A DNA stretch of 60,057 bases from contig WGSL01000004.1 of NCBI GenBank assembly GCA_014871665.1, positions 1-60,057 of the forward strand, read 5' to 3'. The first letter of the stretch is position 1; every line of letters begins with the position of its first letter. The notes under the pieces were generated by a model, which was not told the origin of the DNA, ran no database searches, and saw nothing but the letters and a program-made list of their open reading frames with translations. This DNA comes from Collinsella sp. Its GTDB lineage: Bacteria > Actinomycetota > Coriobacteriia > Coriobacteriales > Coriobacteriaceae. Shown here piece after piece: positions 13,504-21,493 of this stretch. The position numbers and the translations under genes are program-made.

Positions 13504-15831
13504 ATGGCGGATTCTCAGATCCATGTCGCGTTGGCGGGTAACCCCAACTGCGGCAAGACCACGCTTTTCAACCTGATCACCGGCGCCAACGGCTACGTTG
13601 GCAACTGGCCCGGCGTCACGGTTGAGAAAAAGGAGGCCAAGCTCCTAAGCGACAAGAACGTTACCATCACGGACCTCCCCGGCATCTACTCGCTTTCCCC
13701 CTACAGCCCCGAGGAGCAATGCTCGCGCGATTATCTCATGAGCGGCGAGCCCGATGTCGTCGTTCAGGTGGTCGATGCCACCAACCTGGAGCGCAATCTA
13801 TACCTGGCGCTTCAGGTCATCGAGACCGGCCTGCCTGTGGTCGTTGCCCTCAACATGGCCGATCTGGTCGAGAAGAATGGCGACAAGATCGACACCGACA
13901 AGCTCTCCAAGAAGCTTGGTTGTCCGGTCATGATGATCTCGGCTCTTAAGAACAAGGGCATCAAGGAGCTCTTCGAGCAGGTCAAAAAGTCCGCTGCTTC
14001 TAAGGGTCAGGTGCCGGAGCACAAGTTCGATTCCTCCATCGAGGACGTTCTGACGCACATCGAGAACAACCTTCCGGCGAGCGTTCCCGCCAACAAGCGT
14101 CGCTACTACGCCGTCAAGCTGTTCGAGCGTGATGCAGACGCCTGTAAACTCATCAACCTCACTAAGGAGAAGGCTGCTCGCGTGGAGGAGCTGGTCGCCC
14201 GGTGCGAGCAGGACTGCGACGACGATGCCGAGTCCATCATCACCGGTGAGCGCTATGGCGTCATCGCGCACATTATCGACGAGTGCATGACCAAGGCTCC
14301 TGCCAAGATGAGCACCTCCGAGAAGATCGATCGCGTGGTTACCAACCGTATTCTGGGCCTGCCGATCTTTGTGGTCATCATGTTCTGCGTGTACTACATC
14401 GCCGTTTCCACCCTGGGCGGCACGGTGACCGACTTCACCAACGACCAGCTCTTCGGTACCGACGGTTGGTACGTGCTCGGCCAGGGTCGCGACGCCTACG
14501 ATGCAGCCGTCGAGGCCGCAGGCGACAACGCCGACTCGGTTGACCCGGCGCAGTACGGCCCCTATGTCCCGGGTATCACCACCGTGGTGCACGACGCCCT
14601 TGTGGCGGGTGGCACCGAGGACGGCGGCCTGGTCGATTCGCTGGTCTGCGACGGTATCGTTGGTGGTCTGGGCGCCATCTTCGGCTTCGTCCCGCAGATG
14701 TTCCTGCTGTTCGTGATGCTGTCTTTCCTGGAGGACTGCGGCTATATGGCCCGCGTCGCCTTCATCATGGACCGCGTGTTCCGCCGGTTTGGCCTGTCCG
14801 GTAAGTCCTTCATCCCCATGCTCGTGTCCTCGGGCTGCGGCGTCCCCGGCGTCATGGCCACCAAGACCATCGAGAACGAGAAGGACCGCCGCATGACGGT
14901 CATGACCACCACGTTCATTCCCTGTGGCGCTAAGCTGCCGATCATCGCCTTGCTCATGGGTTCGATCATCGGCGATTCCTCGACGAGCGCCGCATGGATC
15001 AGCCCGCTGTTCTACTTCTTGGGCGTCTTTGCCGTCATCGCCTCGGGCCTCATGCTCAAGAAGACCAAGCTCTTCGCCGGCCGTCCGACCCCGTTTGTCA
15101 TGGAGCTTCCTGCCTACCACTTCCCGGCGATCCGTTCCTGGGCGCTGCACGTGTGGGAGCGCTGCTGGGCCTTTATCAAGAAGGCCGGCACGGTCATCTT
15201 TGCGTCCACCGTCGTCGTTTGGTTCCTCTCCAACTTTGGTAGCTATAACGGTTCCTTTGGCTTCCTGCCTGCGATGGACGGCATCCCCGAGGAGTTTATG
15301 GACTACTCCGTGCTTGCCATGCTGGGCAACCTGGTCGCTTGGATCTTCGCCCCGCTCGGCTTTAGCACCTGGCAGGCCACCGCGCTGACTGTCTCTGGCC
15401 TCGTCGCCAAGGAGAACGTCGTCGCCACCGCCGGCTCGCTGCTGTCCGTCGCCGACGCGGGCGAGACCGACCCGAGCCTGTGGACCGCGTTTGCCGGCAT
15501 GTTCCCCACCATGGGCGCTTGCGTTGCCTTCGGCGCCTTCAACCTGCTGTGCGCTCCGTGCTTTGCCGCCATTGGCACCATCCGCAACCAGATGGATTCC
15601 GGCAAGTGGACTGCGATCGCCATCGGTTACGAGTGCGCCTTCGCTTGGGTGATCGGCCTGTTCATCAACCAGTTCTACAACTTGCTTGTTCTTGGACAGT
15701 TTGGTATCTGGACGATTGTGGCCATCGTGCTGCTGGTTGCGATGCTCTTCCAGATTTTCCGTCCTATGCCCAAGCACGCTTGGACCGACGAGGACGAGAC
15801 CAACACTGCTTCCGCTGCAGTTTCCGCCTAA
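13504..15831 (+). CDS. feoB: ferrous iron transporter FeoB
   Basis: A 775-residue inner-membrane Fe(II) transporter. The N-terminal G domain has G1 GNPNCGKTT (residues 12-20), G2 NWPGVTVEKKE, G3 DLPGIYSL and G4-type NMADLVEKNGD, followed by a helical guanine-dissociation-inhibitor-like domain to about residue 270. The membrane part carries two inverted gate motifs, with LVSSGCGVPGVMATKTIENEKDRR and FIPCGAKLPI in the first, and FNLLCAPCFAAIGTIRNQM in the second. An acidic loop of about 80 residues after the first membrane segment is an extra outside segment. SD GAAGAAGGA precedes the ATG. It works with the two FeoA proteins upstream, and a Cys-rich FeoB-associated protein follows. Confidence 0.95.
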   Translation: MADSQIHVALAGNPNCGKTTLFNLITGANGYVGNWPGVTVEKKEAKLLSDKNVTITDLPGIYSLSPYSPEEQCSRDYLMSGEPDVVVQVVDATNLERNLYLALQVIETGLPVVVALNMADLVEKNGDKIDTDKLSKKLGCPVMMISALKNKGIKELFEQVKKSAASKGQVPEHKFDSSIEDVLTHIENNLPASVPANKRRYYAVKLFERDADACKLINLTKEKAARVEELVARCEQDCDDDAESIITGERYGVIAHIIDECMTKAPAKMSTSEKIDRVVTNRILGLPIFVVIMFCVYYIAVSTLGGTVTDFTNDQLFGTDGWYVLGQGRDAYDAAVEAAGDNADSVDPAQYGPYVPGITTVVHDALVAGGTEDGGLVDSLVCDGIVGGLGAIFGFVPQMFLLFVMLSFLEDCGYMARVAFIMDRVFRRFGLSGKSFIPMLVSSGCGVPGVMATKTIENEKDRRMTVMTTTFIPCGAKLPIIALLMGSIIGDSSTSAAWISPLFYFLGVFAVIASGLMLKKTKLFAGRPTPFVMELPAYHFPAIRSWALHVWERCWAFIKKAGTVIFASTVVVWFLSNFGSYNGSFGFLPAMDGIPEEFMDYSVLAMLGNLVAWIFAPLGFSTWQATALTVSGLVAKENVVATAGSLLSVADAGETDPSLWTAFAGMFPTMGACVAFGAFNLLCAPCFAAIGTIRNQMDSGKWTAIAIGYECAFAWVIGLFINQFYNLLVLGQFGIWTIVAIVLLVAMLFQIFRPMPKHAWTDEDETNTASAAVSA

Positions 15832-15860
15832 GTCCGAATAAGGATCAACCCCTTTCCACG

Positions 15861-15893
15861 AGCCCGGGTGTCTCAGTGACACTCGGGCTTTTT
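15861..15893 (+). terminator. terminator of feoB
   Basis: AGCCCGGGTGTC pairs with GACACTCGGGCT (one G-U pair) around a short loop, followed by TTTTT. Confidence 0.92.
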
Positions 15894-15901
15894 GACGCAA
15901 T

Positions 15902-15984
15902 GGGGGACAGATTGCTTTGCTCCAGAAGTAAGATGTGGCGTTTCCGCAGATAAAACCGACCAAAATAAACCTGTCCCTATTTGG
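15902..15984. repeat. degraded palindromic repeat with GGGACAG/CTGTCCC
   Basis: GGGACAG (15904-15910) and CTGTCCC (15971-15977) are inverted copies. The second lies in the loop of a small hairpin, CCAAAATA...TATTTGG (15960-15984). It appears related to the hairpins at 24706, 40826 and 40886 that carry the same loop motif. Confidence 0.4.
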
Positions 15985-16035
15985 TAGGTGGAGAATGGGG
16001 TAAAGTAAGTGCTGGTTAACTAGAGGAGGCTTGCT

Positions 16036-16236
16036 ATGGCACCTATCGATATTGTTGTACTGGCTGTTATCGGCGTTGCGTTTGTCGCCGTGTGCGTGCG
16101 CATCTACCGCAAGGGCACCTGCGCCGACTGCGCTCAGGGTGGCGTTTGCACGGGGCATTGCTCCAACAAAAAGACGTGCGCTGCACTTAAGGGCGTAGAC
16201 AAAATCGCCGAAGACTTGGGTCGCGGTATTCATTAG
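16036..16236 (+). CDS. FeoB-associated Cys-rich membrane protein
   Basis: A 66-residue protein with one N-terminal membrane helix (IDIVVLAVIGVAFVAVCVRIY) followed by a Cys-rich cytoplasmic segment: GTCADCAQGGVCTGHCSNKKTCAALK, five to six Cys in pairs. This is the pattern of the family repeatedly found next to feoB (FeoB_associated), thought to help iron handling at the transporter exit. GAGGAGG precedes the ATG. It lies 204 bases after feoB beyond a terminator, so it is probably transcribed separately or by read-through. Confidence 0.88.
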   Translation: MAPIDIVVLAVIGVAFVAVCVRIYRKGTCADCAQGGVCTGHCSNKKTCAALKGVDKIAEDLGRGIH

Positions 16237-16338
16237 CCGACCGGCGTTTGGGTATGTTTGGCCGCGGATACGGCGGTTGCTGATACGATAAGTACGTTAG
16301 CAACTGCCGCCGAGCGGCTTAAACGAAAGGAACCCTGT

Positions 16339-18288
16339 ATGGAGTCCTCCGCCTATCCGATGCTCTTTAGCCCGATCAAGGTCGGTACGACCGAGGTCAA
16401 GAACCGCGTCTTTATGCCGCCGGTGTCCACCAACCTGGCCGATCATGGCTATGTGACCGACGATTTGGTCGATCATTACCGTGCCCGTGCCAAGGGCGGC
16501 GTGGGCCTCATCATCACCGAGGTCGTGACGGTCGAGCCCACCTATACCTATCTGCCGGGCGACATGTGCTGCTACGACGACACGTTCATCCCCGGCTGGG
16601 AAAAGCTCGCCGCGGCCGTCCACGAGTATGGCTGCAAGATCATGCCGCAGCTCTTCCACCCCGCCTACATGGCCTTTAACATTCCGGGCACGCCGCGCCT
16701 GATCGCTCCGTCCTTCGTGGGACCGTCCTATGCCCGCGAGGCACCGCGCCCCATCACGGTCGACGAGATTCACGAGCTCACCCATCAGTTTGGCGACGCT
16801 GCCGTGCGTATGCAGAAGGCCGGTGTCGATGGCGTCGAGGTCCACGCAGCGCACGCCCACGGCATGCTCGGTGGTTTTTTGACCCCGCTCTACAACAAGC
16901 GTACCGATGAGTACGGTGGCTCGCTCGACGCCCGCATGCGCTTTTTGCTCGAGGTCATCGCCGAGATTCGCGAGCGCTGCGGCAAGGACTTTATCATCGA
17001 CGTCCGTATTTCGGGCGATGAGTACACCGATGGCGGCCTGACCCTCAACGACATGATCTACGTCTCACGTCGCCTGGAGAAGGCCGGCGTCGACATGATT
17101 CATGTGTCGGGCGGCACCACCATCAAGCGCGGCTCCGCGATTCCCGCCGCCGGTACCCAGCAGGCGTCGCACGCCGCCTGCTCGCGTGAGATTAAAAAAC
17201 ACGTCAACATTCCCGTCGCCACGGTCGGCCGCATCAACGAGGCCTGGATTGCCGAGGAGCTGATCGAGGACGGCGCTGCCGACATCTGCATGATGGGCCG
17301 CGCCAATCTGTGCGATGCCGAGTTCTGCAACAAGGCCGCTGCCGGCAACGCCGACGACATCCGTCCCTGCATCGGTTGCCTGCGCTGCCTGAACGGCATT
17401 ATGTTCGGCAAGCGCATCTCCTGCACCGTCAACCCGGACGTGGAGCGCGACGAGGCTGGTTACGAGCCTGCCGCCGAGGCTAAGAACGTGCTCGTTGTGG
17501 GCGCTGGTCCTGCGGGTATGGAGGCTGCCTATATTGCCGCCAAGCGCGGACACAACGTGATGCTCGTGGATAAGCAGGATGAGCCGGGCGGCGAGATGCG
17601 CATCGCAGCCGTTCCGCCGGCAAAGCAGGAACTCACCCGCGTGATCAAATACCAGTATCGCCGTCTTGCTGAGGCGGGCGTGAAGTGCGTCTTTGGTACC
17701 GAGCTTTCGGCCGAGGACATTCAGCGTGACTACGCGGGCTACGAGGTCGTCCTGGCTTATGGCGCCGAGCCCATCGCTCCGGCCTTCATGCAGGGCTTTA
17801 AGCAGGTTATGACGGCTGACGATCTGCTGGGTGGCAAGGCTTTCCCGGGCAAGAAGATCGTCATCGTGGGCGGCGGCACCGTCGGTTGCGAGACGGCCGA
17901 TTACCTGGCCCCGTTGGTCAACGACCTGTCGCCGGCCAATCGCGATGTCACTGTTATCGAGATGACCAAGACGCTCGCCGCCAACGAGGGCGGCGCCGGT
18001 CGCGCGGTGCTCATCACGCGCATGCTCTCCAAGGGCGTCCACGTGCTGACCGAGGCCAAGGTGACCGAGATTACCGAGGATGCCATCAGCTACGAGAAGG
18101 ATGGCGAGGTCCACACCATCGCCGATGCCGATACGCTGGTGCTTGCCATGGGCTATCGTCCCAACACCAAGTTGGCCGACGACCTTGCCGCCGCTGGCGT
18201 TGCTGTCCACGTGCTGGGCGACGCCAACAAGTGCGGCAATATCCGCGACGCCATTGGCGATGGCTACAAGGTTGCCTGCGAGCTCTAG
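16339..18288 (+). CDS. NADH:flavin oxidoreductase, Fe-S/FAD type (2,4-dienoyl-CoA reductase/BaiCD-like)
   Basis: A 649-residue three-cofactor reductase. Residues 1-330 are an Old Yellow Enzyme barrel binding FMN (PMLFSPIKVGTTEVKNRVFMPPV; VEVHAAHAHGMLGGFLTPLYNKRTDEYGGSLDARMRFLLEV, given by its ends). The iron-sulfur motif C-X2-C-X2-C-X11-C starts at Cys344, the spacing seen in trimethylamine dehydrogenase and BaiCD/BaiH. The C-terminal half has two Rossmann folds, VVGAGPAGMEAAYIAA and VIVGGGTVGCETADYL, for FAD and NAD(P)H. The family reduces activated C=C bonds (enoyl-CoA, bile acid intermediates, enoates). The ATG at 16339 has GAAAGGAA before it. It stands alone; the substrate is unknown. Confidence 0.9.
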   Translation: MESSAYPMLFSPIKVGTTEVKNRVFMPPVSTNLADHGYVTDDLVDHYRARAKGGVGLIITEVVTVEPTYTYLPGDMCCYDDTFIPGWEKLAAAVHEYGCKIMPQLFHPAYMAFNIPGTPRLIAPSFVGPSYAREAPRPITVDEIHELTHQFGDAAVRMQKAGVDGVEVHAAHAHGMLGGFLTPLYNKRTDEYGGSLDARMRFLLEVIAEIRERCGKDFIIDVRISGDEYTDGGLTLNDMIYVSRRLEKAGVDMIHVSGGTTIKRGSAIPAAGTQQASHAACSREIKKHVNIPVATVGRINEAWIAEELIEDGAADICMMGRANLCDAEFCNKAAAGNADDIRPCIGCLRCLNGIMFGKRISCTVNPDVERDEAGYEPAAEAKNVLVVGAGPAGMEAAYIAAKRGHNVMLVDKQDEPGGEMRIAAVPPAKQELTRVIKYQYRRLAEAGVKCVFGTELSAEDIQRDYAGYEVVLAYGAEPIAPAFMQGFKQVMTADDLLGGKAFPGKKIVIVGGGTVGCETADYLAPLVNDLSPANRDVTVIEMTKTLAANEGGAGRAVLITRMLSKGVHVLTEAKVTEITEDAISYEKDGEVHTIADADTLVLAMGYRPNTKLADDLAAAGVAVHVLGDANKCGNIRDAIGDGYKVACEL

Positions 18289-18377
18289 TCGCTCCCTTGG
18301 TGCATGGGAGTCAGGTTAGTTTGCACCAAGTTGATGCATGTAAACCTGATTCCATTGCGCCAGTCGATAGCAAAACA

Positions 18378-18409
18378 CGGCGGCCGCCCCGTTTTGGGAC
18401 GGCCGCCGC
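18378..18409. terminator. GC hairpin between the oxidoreductase and the GntR remnant
   Basis: CGGCGGCCGCCCC pairs with GGGACGGCCGCCG with one mismatch. Reading left it is followed by TGTTTTGC, reading right by TGCGTTTT, so it probably works in both directions. Confidence 0.7.
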
Positions 18410-18443
18410 TTGCGTTTTATCAAAGAAAGATCATTGTCGAGCC

Positions 18444-18650
18444 TTAAATGCCTTTTGTCTGTGCGACTTCCGCAATCATGTTGCGGTTGTACACCAGATG
18501 CAAATACATCGCGTCGTGCGCTACGGTGGGGTTGCGCGTGGCGATGGCGTCGGCCACGCCACGGTGAGTGCGGATGGTCTCCTCGACGAGGTTGCCGCCA
18601 TCCCAGGGCGGCTTCATGGAGTAGCGCCCGTACGCATCGAATTGCTCCTC
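18444..18650 (-). pseudogene. C-terminal remnant of a GntR/FCD family regulator
   Basis: Reading leftwards, 68 codons remain of the end of an FCD-domain regulator: ...GNLVEETIRTHRGVADAIATRN, then AHDAMYLHLVYNRNMIAEV, then a stop. The H-R-x-VADAIxxxxxxxAxxAMxxHL pattern is the family signature. A TGA lies in frame at 18651-18653, and no helix-turn-helix part exists upstream, where a terminator and the operator region of the next gene begin. The piece is therefore a truncated relic. It lies opposite and next to the flavin oxidoreductase gene, which it may once have regulated. Confidence 0.75.
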
Positions 18651-18670
18651 TCATAGATGTGCGGCACAAA

Positions 18671-18700
18671 GAGCCCCGAGTTCATGCGAGCTCGGGGCTC
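18671..18700. terminator. terminator-like hairpin beside the GntR remnant
   Basis: GAGCCCCGAG pairs perfectly with CTCGGGGCTC around TTCATGCGAG, followed by GTTTCGTTTG. It is now separated from any intact gene ending here, and may be what is left of a lost neighbour. Confidence 0.65.
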
Positions 18701-18730
18701 GTTTCGTTTGGATTGCAGATGTATTGACAG

Positions 18731-18747
18731 GCGAAAACAGTCTGCGT
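18731..18747. promoter_or_regulatory. operator-like palindrome 1 before the AlbA_2 gene
   Basis: GCGAAAACAGTCTGCGT, a degenerate copy of the two better palindromes at 18803 and 18838 (consensus near ACGAAAAC-N-GTTTNCGT). A TTGACA at 18724-18729 precedes it. Confidence 0.5.
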
Positions 18748-18802
18748 CCGATATTAAGCCATACGAAAGCGAAATTATGCGTCTTAATTCCGTACGCAAA
18801 TC

Positions 18803-18825
18803 AAGACGAAAACCGTTTACGTCTT
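18803..18825. promoter_or_regulatory. operator-like palindrome 2
   Basis: AAGACGAAAAC-C-GTTTACGTCTT: eleven-base arms with ten matches. Same core as palindrome 3. Confidence 0.65.
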
Positions 18826-18837
18826 GGATAAATCAGT

Positions 18838-18862
18838 ACGCAAACTGTTTTCGTCTTATAAT
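18838..18862 (+). promoter_or_regulatory. operator-like palindrome 3 and -10 box of the AlbA_2 gene
   Basis: ACGCAAACTGTTTTCGT (18838-18854) ends 2 bases before a perfect TATAAT at 18857-18862. A protein on the palindrome would cover the promoter spacer. The start codon lies 38 bases after the -10. Confidence 0.65.
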
Positions 18863-18899
18863 ACGGTCATGAATAGTACGAAACGAAGAGGTTGTGCAT

Positions 18900-20153
18900 A
18901 TGGTTGTTAGAGAGAGCCCTACAGTCGAATATAAGGAAAGCGTTACGCCGACGTTTCTTAAAACGGTGAGTGCCTATGCAAACTACGGGACGGGCAAGAT
19001 TGAGTTTGGCGTTGATGACGAGGGCGTGGCTGTCGGCCTTGCGGATCCGGTCGCAGAGTGTCTCCGCATCGAGAACATGATTAATGACAGCTTGGACCCC
19101 GCTCCCCGTTACACGCTCGAGCTCGATGAGAAACACGGGACCGTAATCCTTACGGTTTATGAGGGCCAGGACAAACCCTATCGAAGCAAGGGAAAGGCCT
19201 ACAGGCGAAACGATTCGGCAACAGTGGAGGTCGACCGGTTTGAGTATGGCAGGCTGACGCTCGAAGGCAGCAACGTAACGTTCGACGCGCTCACGTCGGC
19301 TCGCCAGGACTTGAGTTTTCATACGCTCGAGCATAAGTGTGTTGAACATCTCGGCATTTCTGAACTAACGTCGGATATTATGCGCACGCTTCGCTTGCTC
19401 GGCAAGGACGGCTATACCAACGCTGCGGCGATTTTGGCGGATAAGAATGATTTTCCGGGCATCGATTGCGTCCGTTTTGGTGATACCGAGGATGTGATCT
19501 TGGATCGCGAAGCGGCGACAAATGTATCCGCAATTGAGCAGGTGGACAGGGCGGTAGCTATGTTTGCACGCTACTACCGTTATGAGCGTATCGAAGGGAT
19601 GGAGCGCGTCCAAACCGATCGAATTCCTCTCGAGGCGTTTCGCGAAGCTGTCGCAAATGCTTTGGTGCATCGGACGTGGGACGTTCGAGCGAACGTTCAA
19701 ATTGCCCTGTACGATGATCGCGTCGTTGTGACCTCTCCTGGATCGCTGCCCGCCGGTTTGACGACGGAACAATACCTGTATGGGCAGATATCCGTGCTCA
19801 GAAACCCCATCGTTGCAGAGGCCTTCTTAAAGCTGGATTACATCGAGAAATTTGGTACGGGAATCGCGCGCATTAGACGTGCCTATCGCGATTCGATCAA
19901 TCAACCAATTTTTGATGTTCGCGGCGGCATGGTGGCCGTCACATTGCCCGTTACCGATGCCCTTGAAGGGTCCGAGGAAGAGGTCCAGGTTCTCAAAGCC
20001 TTGTCGGGCGGTCGAATTATGTCGCGAAGCGAGATTGAAAAACAGACGGGGCTGAGCCGCATGCGGACGTTGGCGGCACTCGAATCTCTGCTTGAACGGA
20101 ATGCAATCGTAAGGCAGGGAACCGGGCGGGCCACGAAATACGAGCGCTCATAG
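18900..20153 (+). CDS. AlbA_2 (Schlafen-like) / ATPase-fold putative regulator
   Basis: A 417-residue protein of the group annotated as putative DNA-binding or RecG-like transcriptional regulators. Residues 1-120 form an AlbA_2 domain (ESPTVEYKESVT; AYANYGTGKIEFGVDDEGVAVGL). The middle has the HATPase_c_4 pattern (IPLEAFREAVANALVHRTW; VVVTSPGSLPAG; NPIVAEAFLKLDYIEKFGTGIARI). The last 70 residues are a winged helix (MSRSEIEKQTGLSRMRTLAALESLLERNAIV). The ATG at 18900 is preferred to GTG at 18894 because GAAGAGG is better spaced. Three similar palindromes lie in its promoter, suggesting self-repression. The cellular role is unknown. Confidence 0.8.
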   Translation: MVVRESPTVEYKESVTPTFLKTVSAYANYGTGKIEFGVDDEGVAVGLADPVAECLRIENMINDSLDPAPRYTLELDEKHGTVILTVYEGQDKPYRSKGKAYRRNDSATVEVDRFEYGRLTLEGSNVTFDALTSARQDLSFHTLEHKCVEHLGISELTSDIMRTLRLLGKDGYTNAAAILADKNDFPGIDCVRFGDTEDVILDREAATNVSAIEQVDRAVAMFARYYRYERIEGMERVQTDRIPLEAFREAVANALVHRTWDVRANVQIALYDDRVVVTSPGSLPAGLTTEQYLYGQISVLRNPIVAEAFLKLDYIEKFGTGIARIRRAYRDSINQPIFDVRGGMVAVTLPVTDALEGSEEEVQVLKALSGGRIMSRSEIEKQTGLSRMRTLAALESLLERNAIVRQGTGRATKYERS

Positions 20154-20175
20154 TCAAAAAGAGCCATGGTACAAG

Positions 20176-20209
20176 ACGGACCCCAAGCCAGCATTGGCTT
20201 GGGGTCCGT
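20176..20209 (+). terminator. terminator of the AlbA_2 gene
   Basis: ACGGACCCCAAGCCA pairs with TGGCTTGGGGTCCGT around a 4-base loop; TTA follows. Confidence 0.85.
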
Positions 20210-20246
20210 TATATCCCGGATGGTAACGGGCCGATTATTGTCAAGT

Positions 20247-20296
20247 TATAGCAAAGAATAGCGACGTTCAGCAAAGTATAGTGAGATATAGCAAGC
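20247..20296. repeat. five 10-base tandem units, TATAGCAAAG-like
   Basis: Units TATAGCAAAG, AATAGCGACG, TTCAGCAAAG, TATAGTGAGA and TATAGCAAGC follow one another without gaps, and a TATAGCGCGC lies 3 bases further on. The exact 10-base period means every copy faces the same side of the helix. Purpose unknown. Confidence 0.5.
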
Positions 20297-20385
20297 CGTA
20301 TAGCGCGCCTTGATTATCAACCGTCCGTATTTCACAGCAACTTACAACAGGCTCGAGGTACCAATTTGGGGTGCAGTAGTGCTGC

Positions 20386-20545
20386 GCCACGAAAAGGGCC
20401 TATCTACTACGTTTAAGCCGCAGGGGTCAACCATAGTCGGCTTTTTCGAAAATCGACAAGCTGTCTACCTGCGGTTTTGTTTTCACGGTTTTCGGTATGG
20501 CCGAGGCTATCCGTGTTAACGTAGTAGATGGGCCACTTTTGTGGC
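20386..20545. repeat. 160 bp noncoding element with 28 bp terminal inverted repeats
   Basis: Bases 20386-20413 (GCCAC...ATCTACTACGTT) are inverted at 20518-20545 with about 24 of 28 matches. Inside, GCCGCAG/CTGCGGT and GACAAGCTGTC-type pairings extend the fold. No gene lies within. It is a second, sequence-unrelated example of the kind seen at 12121-12342. Confidence 0.75.
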
Positions 20546-20581
20546 AAGGGGGCCGATCTGCGGGCCAGGGTAGCTAAAAGA

Positions 20582-20616
20582 GCCCCGTCCCAAAAAGACT
20601 GATTGGGAGCTGGGGC
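20582..20616. terminator. weak hairpin before the GntR gene
   Basis: GCCCC/GGGGC and CCCA/TGGG form a two-part stem with internal loops. No T-run follows on either side, so its role is uncertain. Confidence 0.3.
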
Positions 20617-20678
20617 GTGTCGATGCGATAGTATTGCATGGTGGTATTCGACTAACCGAGGGTTTATCCGAGGGCTTT

Positions 20679-21371
20679 ATGGAACAACGCCAGCATAATC
20701 AGAGCCTGCAAGACCAGGCATACAACGCATTGCGCTCCAAGATTATCTATGCCGAGCTCAAACCCGGCACGCGTCTTTCGGCGATTGGTCTGGAAAAGGA
20801 GACGGGAATCGGGCGCACGCCCATTCGCGAGTCCTTTGTGCGCCTGCGTGAGCAGGAGCTGGTGGAAACGCGTCCCAAAAGCGGCACCTATGTCTCAAAA
20901 ATCAGCATGGAGCGCGCCGAGAACGCCTGTTTCTTGCGCGAGAAACTCGAGAGAAGCGTGCTTATTAAATGCTGTTCGGCCGCCTCGCCTGAGCAAAAGC
21001 ATCGGCTCGAGCAGATTCTTGCCGAGTCTGAGTCACTCGACCATGGCGAAACGCGTCGCTTTTTCGATCTGGACAACCTGTTTCATGAGACGTGTTTTGA
21101 GATTGCCGGCCGCCATATGTTGTGGGATTGGATGAAGAGCGTCAACACGCATTTTGAGCGATACAACTGGTTGCGTATGGTGTCGCAGGATCTGGATTGG
21201 GAGCCGATTCGTCGGCAGCATCGCCGGATTCTCGAGGCCATTAAGAGGGGCGATACCGATGCGGCGAGTTATCTGGCAGAGACGCACTTGCACCTGATGC
21301 CCGAGGAGCAGGGCCCGGTTATCGCCTTACATCCCGACTATTTTGAGCTGCCTAAAGACTCGAATAACTAG
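20679..21371 (+). CDS. GntR/FadR family transcriptional regulator
   Basis: A 230-residue regulator. The N-terminal winged helix is clear (QDQAYNALRSKIIYAELKPGTRLS; GIGRTPIRESFVRLREQELVETRPKSGTYVSKIS), and the all-helical FCD ligand domain follows (REKLERSVLIKCC; DLDNLFHETCFEIAG; QHRRILEAIKRGDTDAASYLAETHL). FCD metal-binding positions (Asp and His residues) are present. The ATG at 20679 follows CCGAGGG. It has no operon partner: an intergenic element lies before it and a LacI-family gene follows after 122 bases in the same direction. The regulated pathway is unknown; the FCD group often senses small organic acids. Confidence 0.88.
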   Translation: MEQRQHNQSLQDQAYNALRSKIIYAELKPGTRLSAIGLEKETGIGRTPIRESFVRLREQELVETRPKSGTYVSKISMERAENACFLREKLERSVLIKCCSAASPEQKHRLEQILAESESLDHGETRRFFDLDNLFHETCFEIAGRHMLWDWMKSVNTHFERYNWLRMVSQDLDWEPIRRQHRRILEAIKRGDTDAASYLAETHLHLMPEEQGPVIALHPDYFELPKDSNN

Positions 21372-21493
21372 CCCATCATCGCATCTGCTCGAGACGCAAA
21401 AACGACGCTGCTCACCTACAGCGTTTTGCAACCGAGATTTTTAAAAATGCCTAAAATGGCTCAGGCTGCCGACATTGGGAAACGGGGTGCGCT

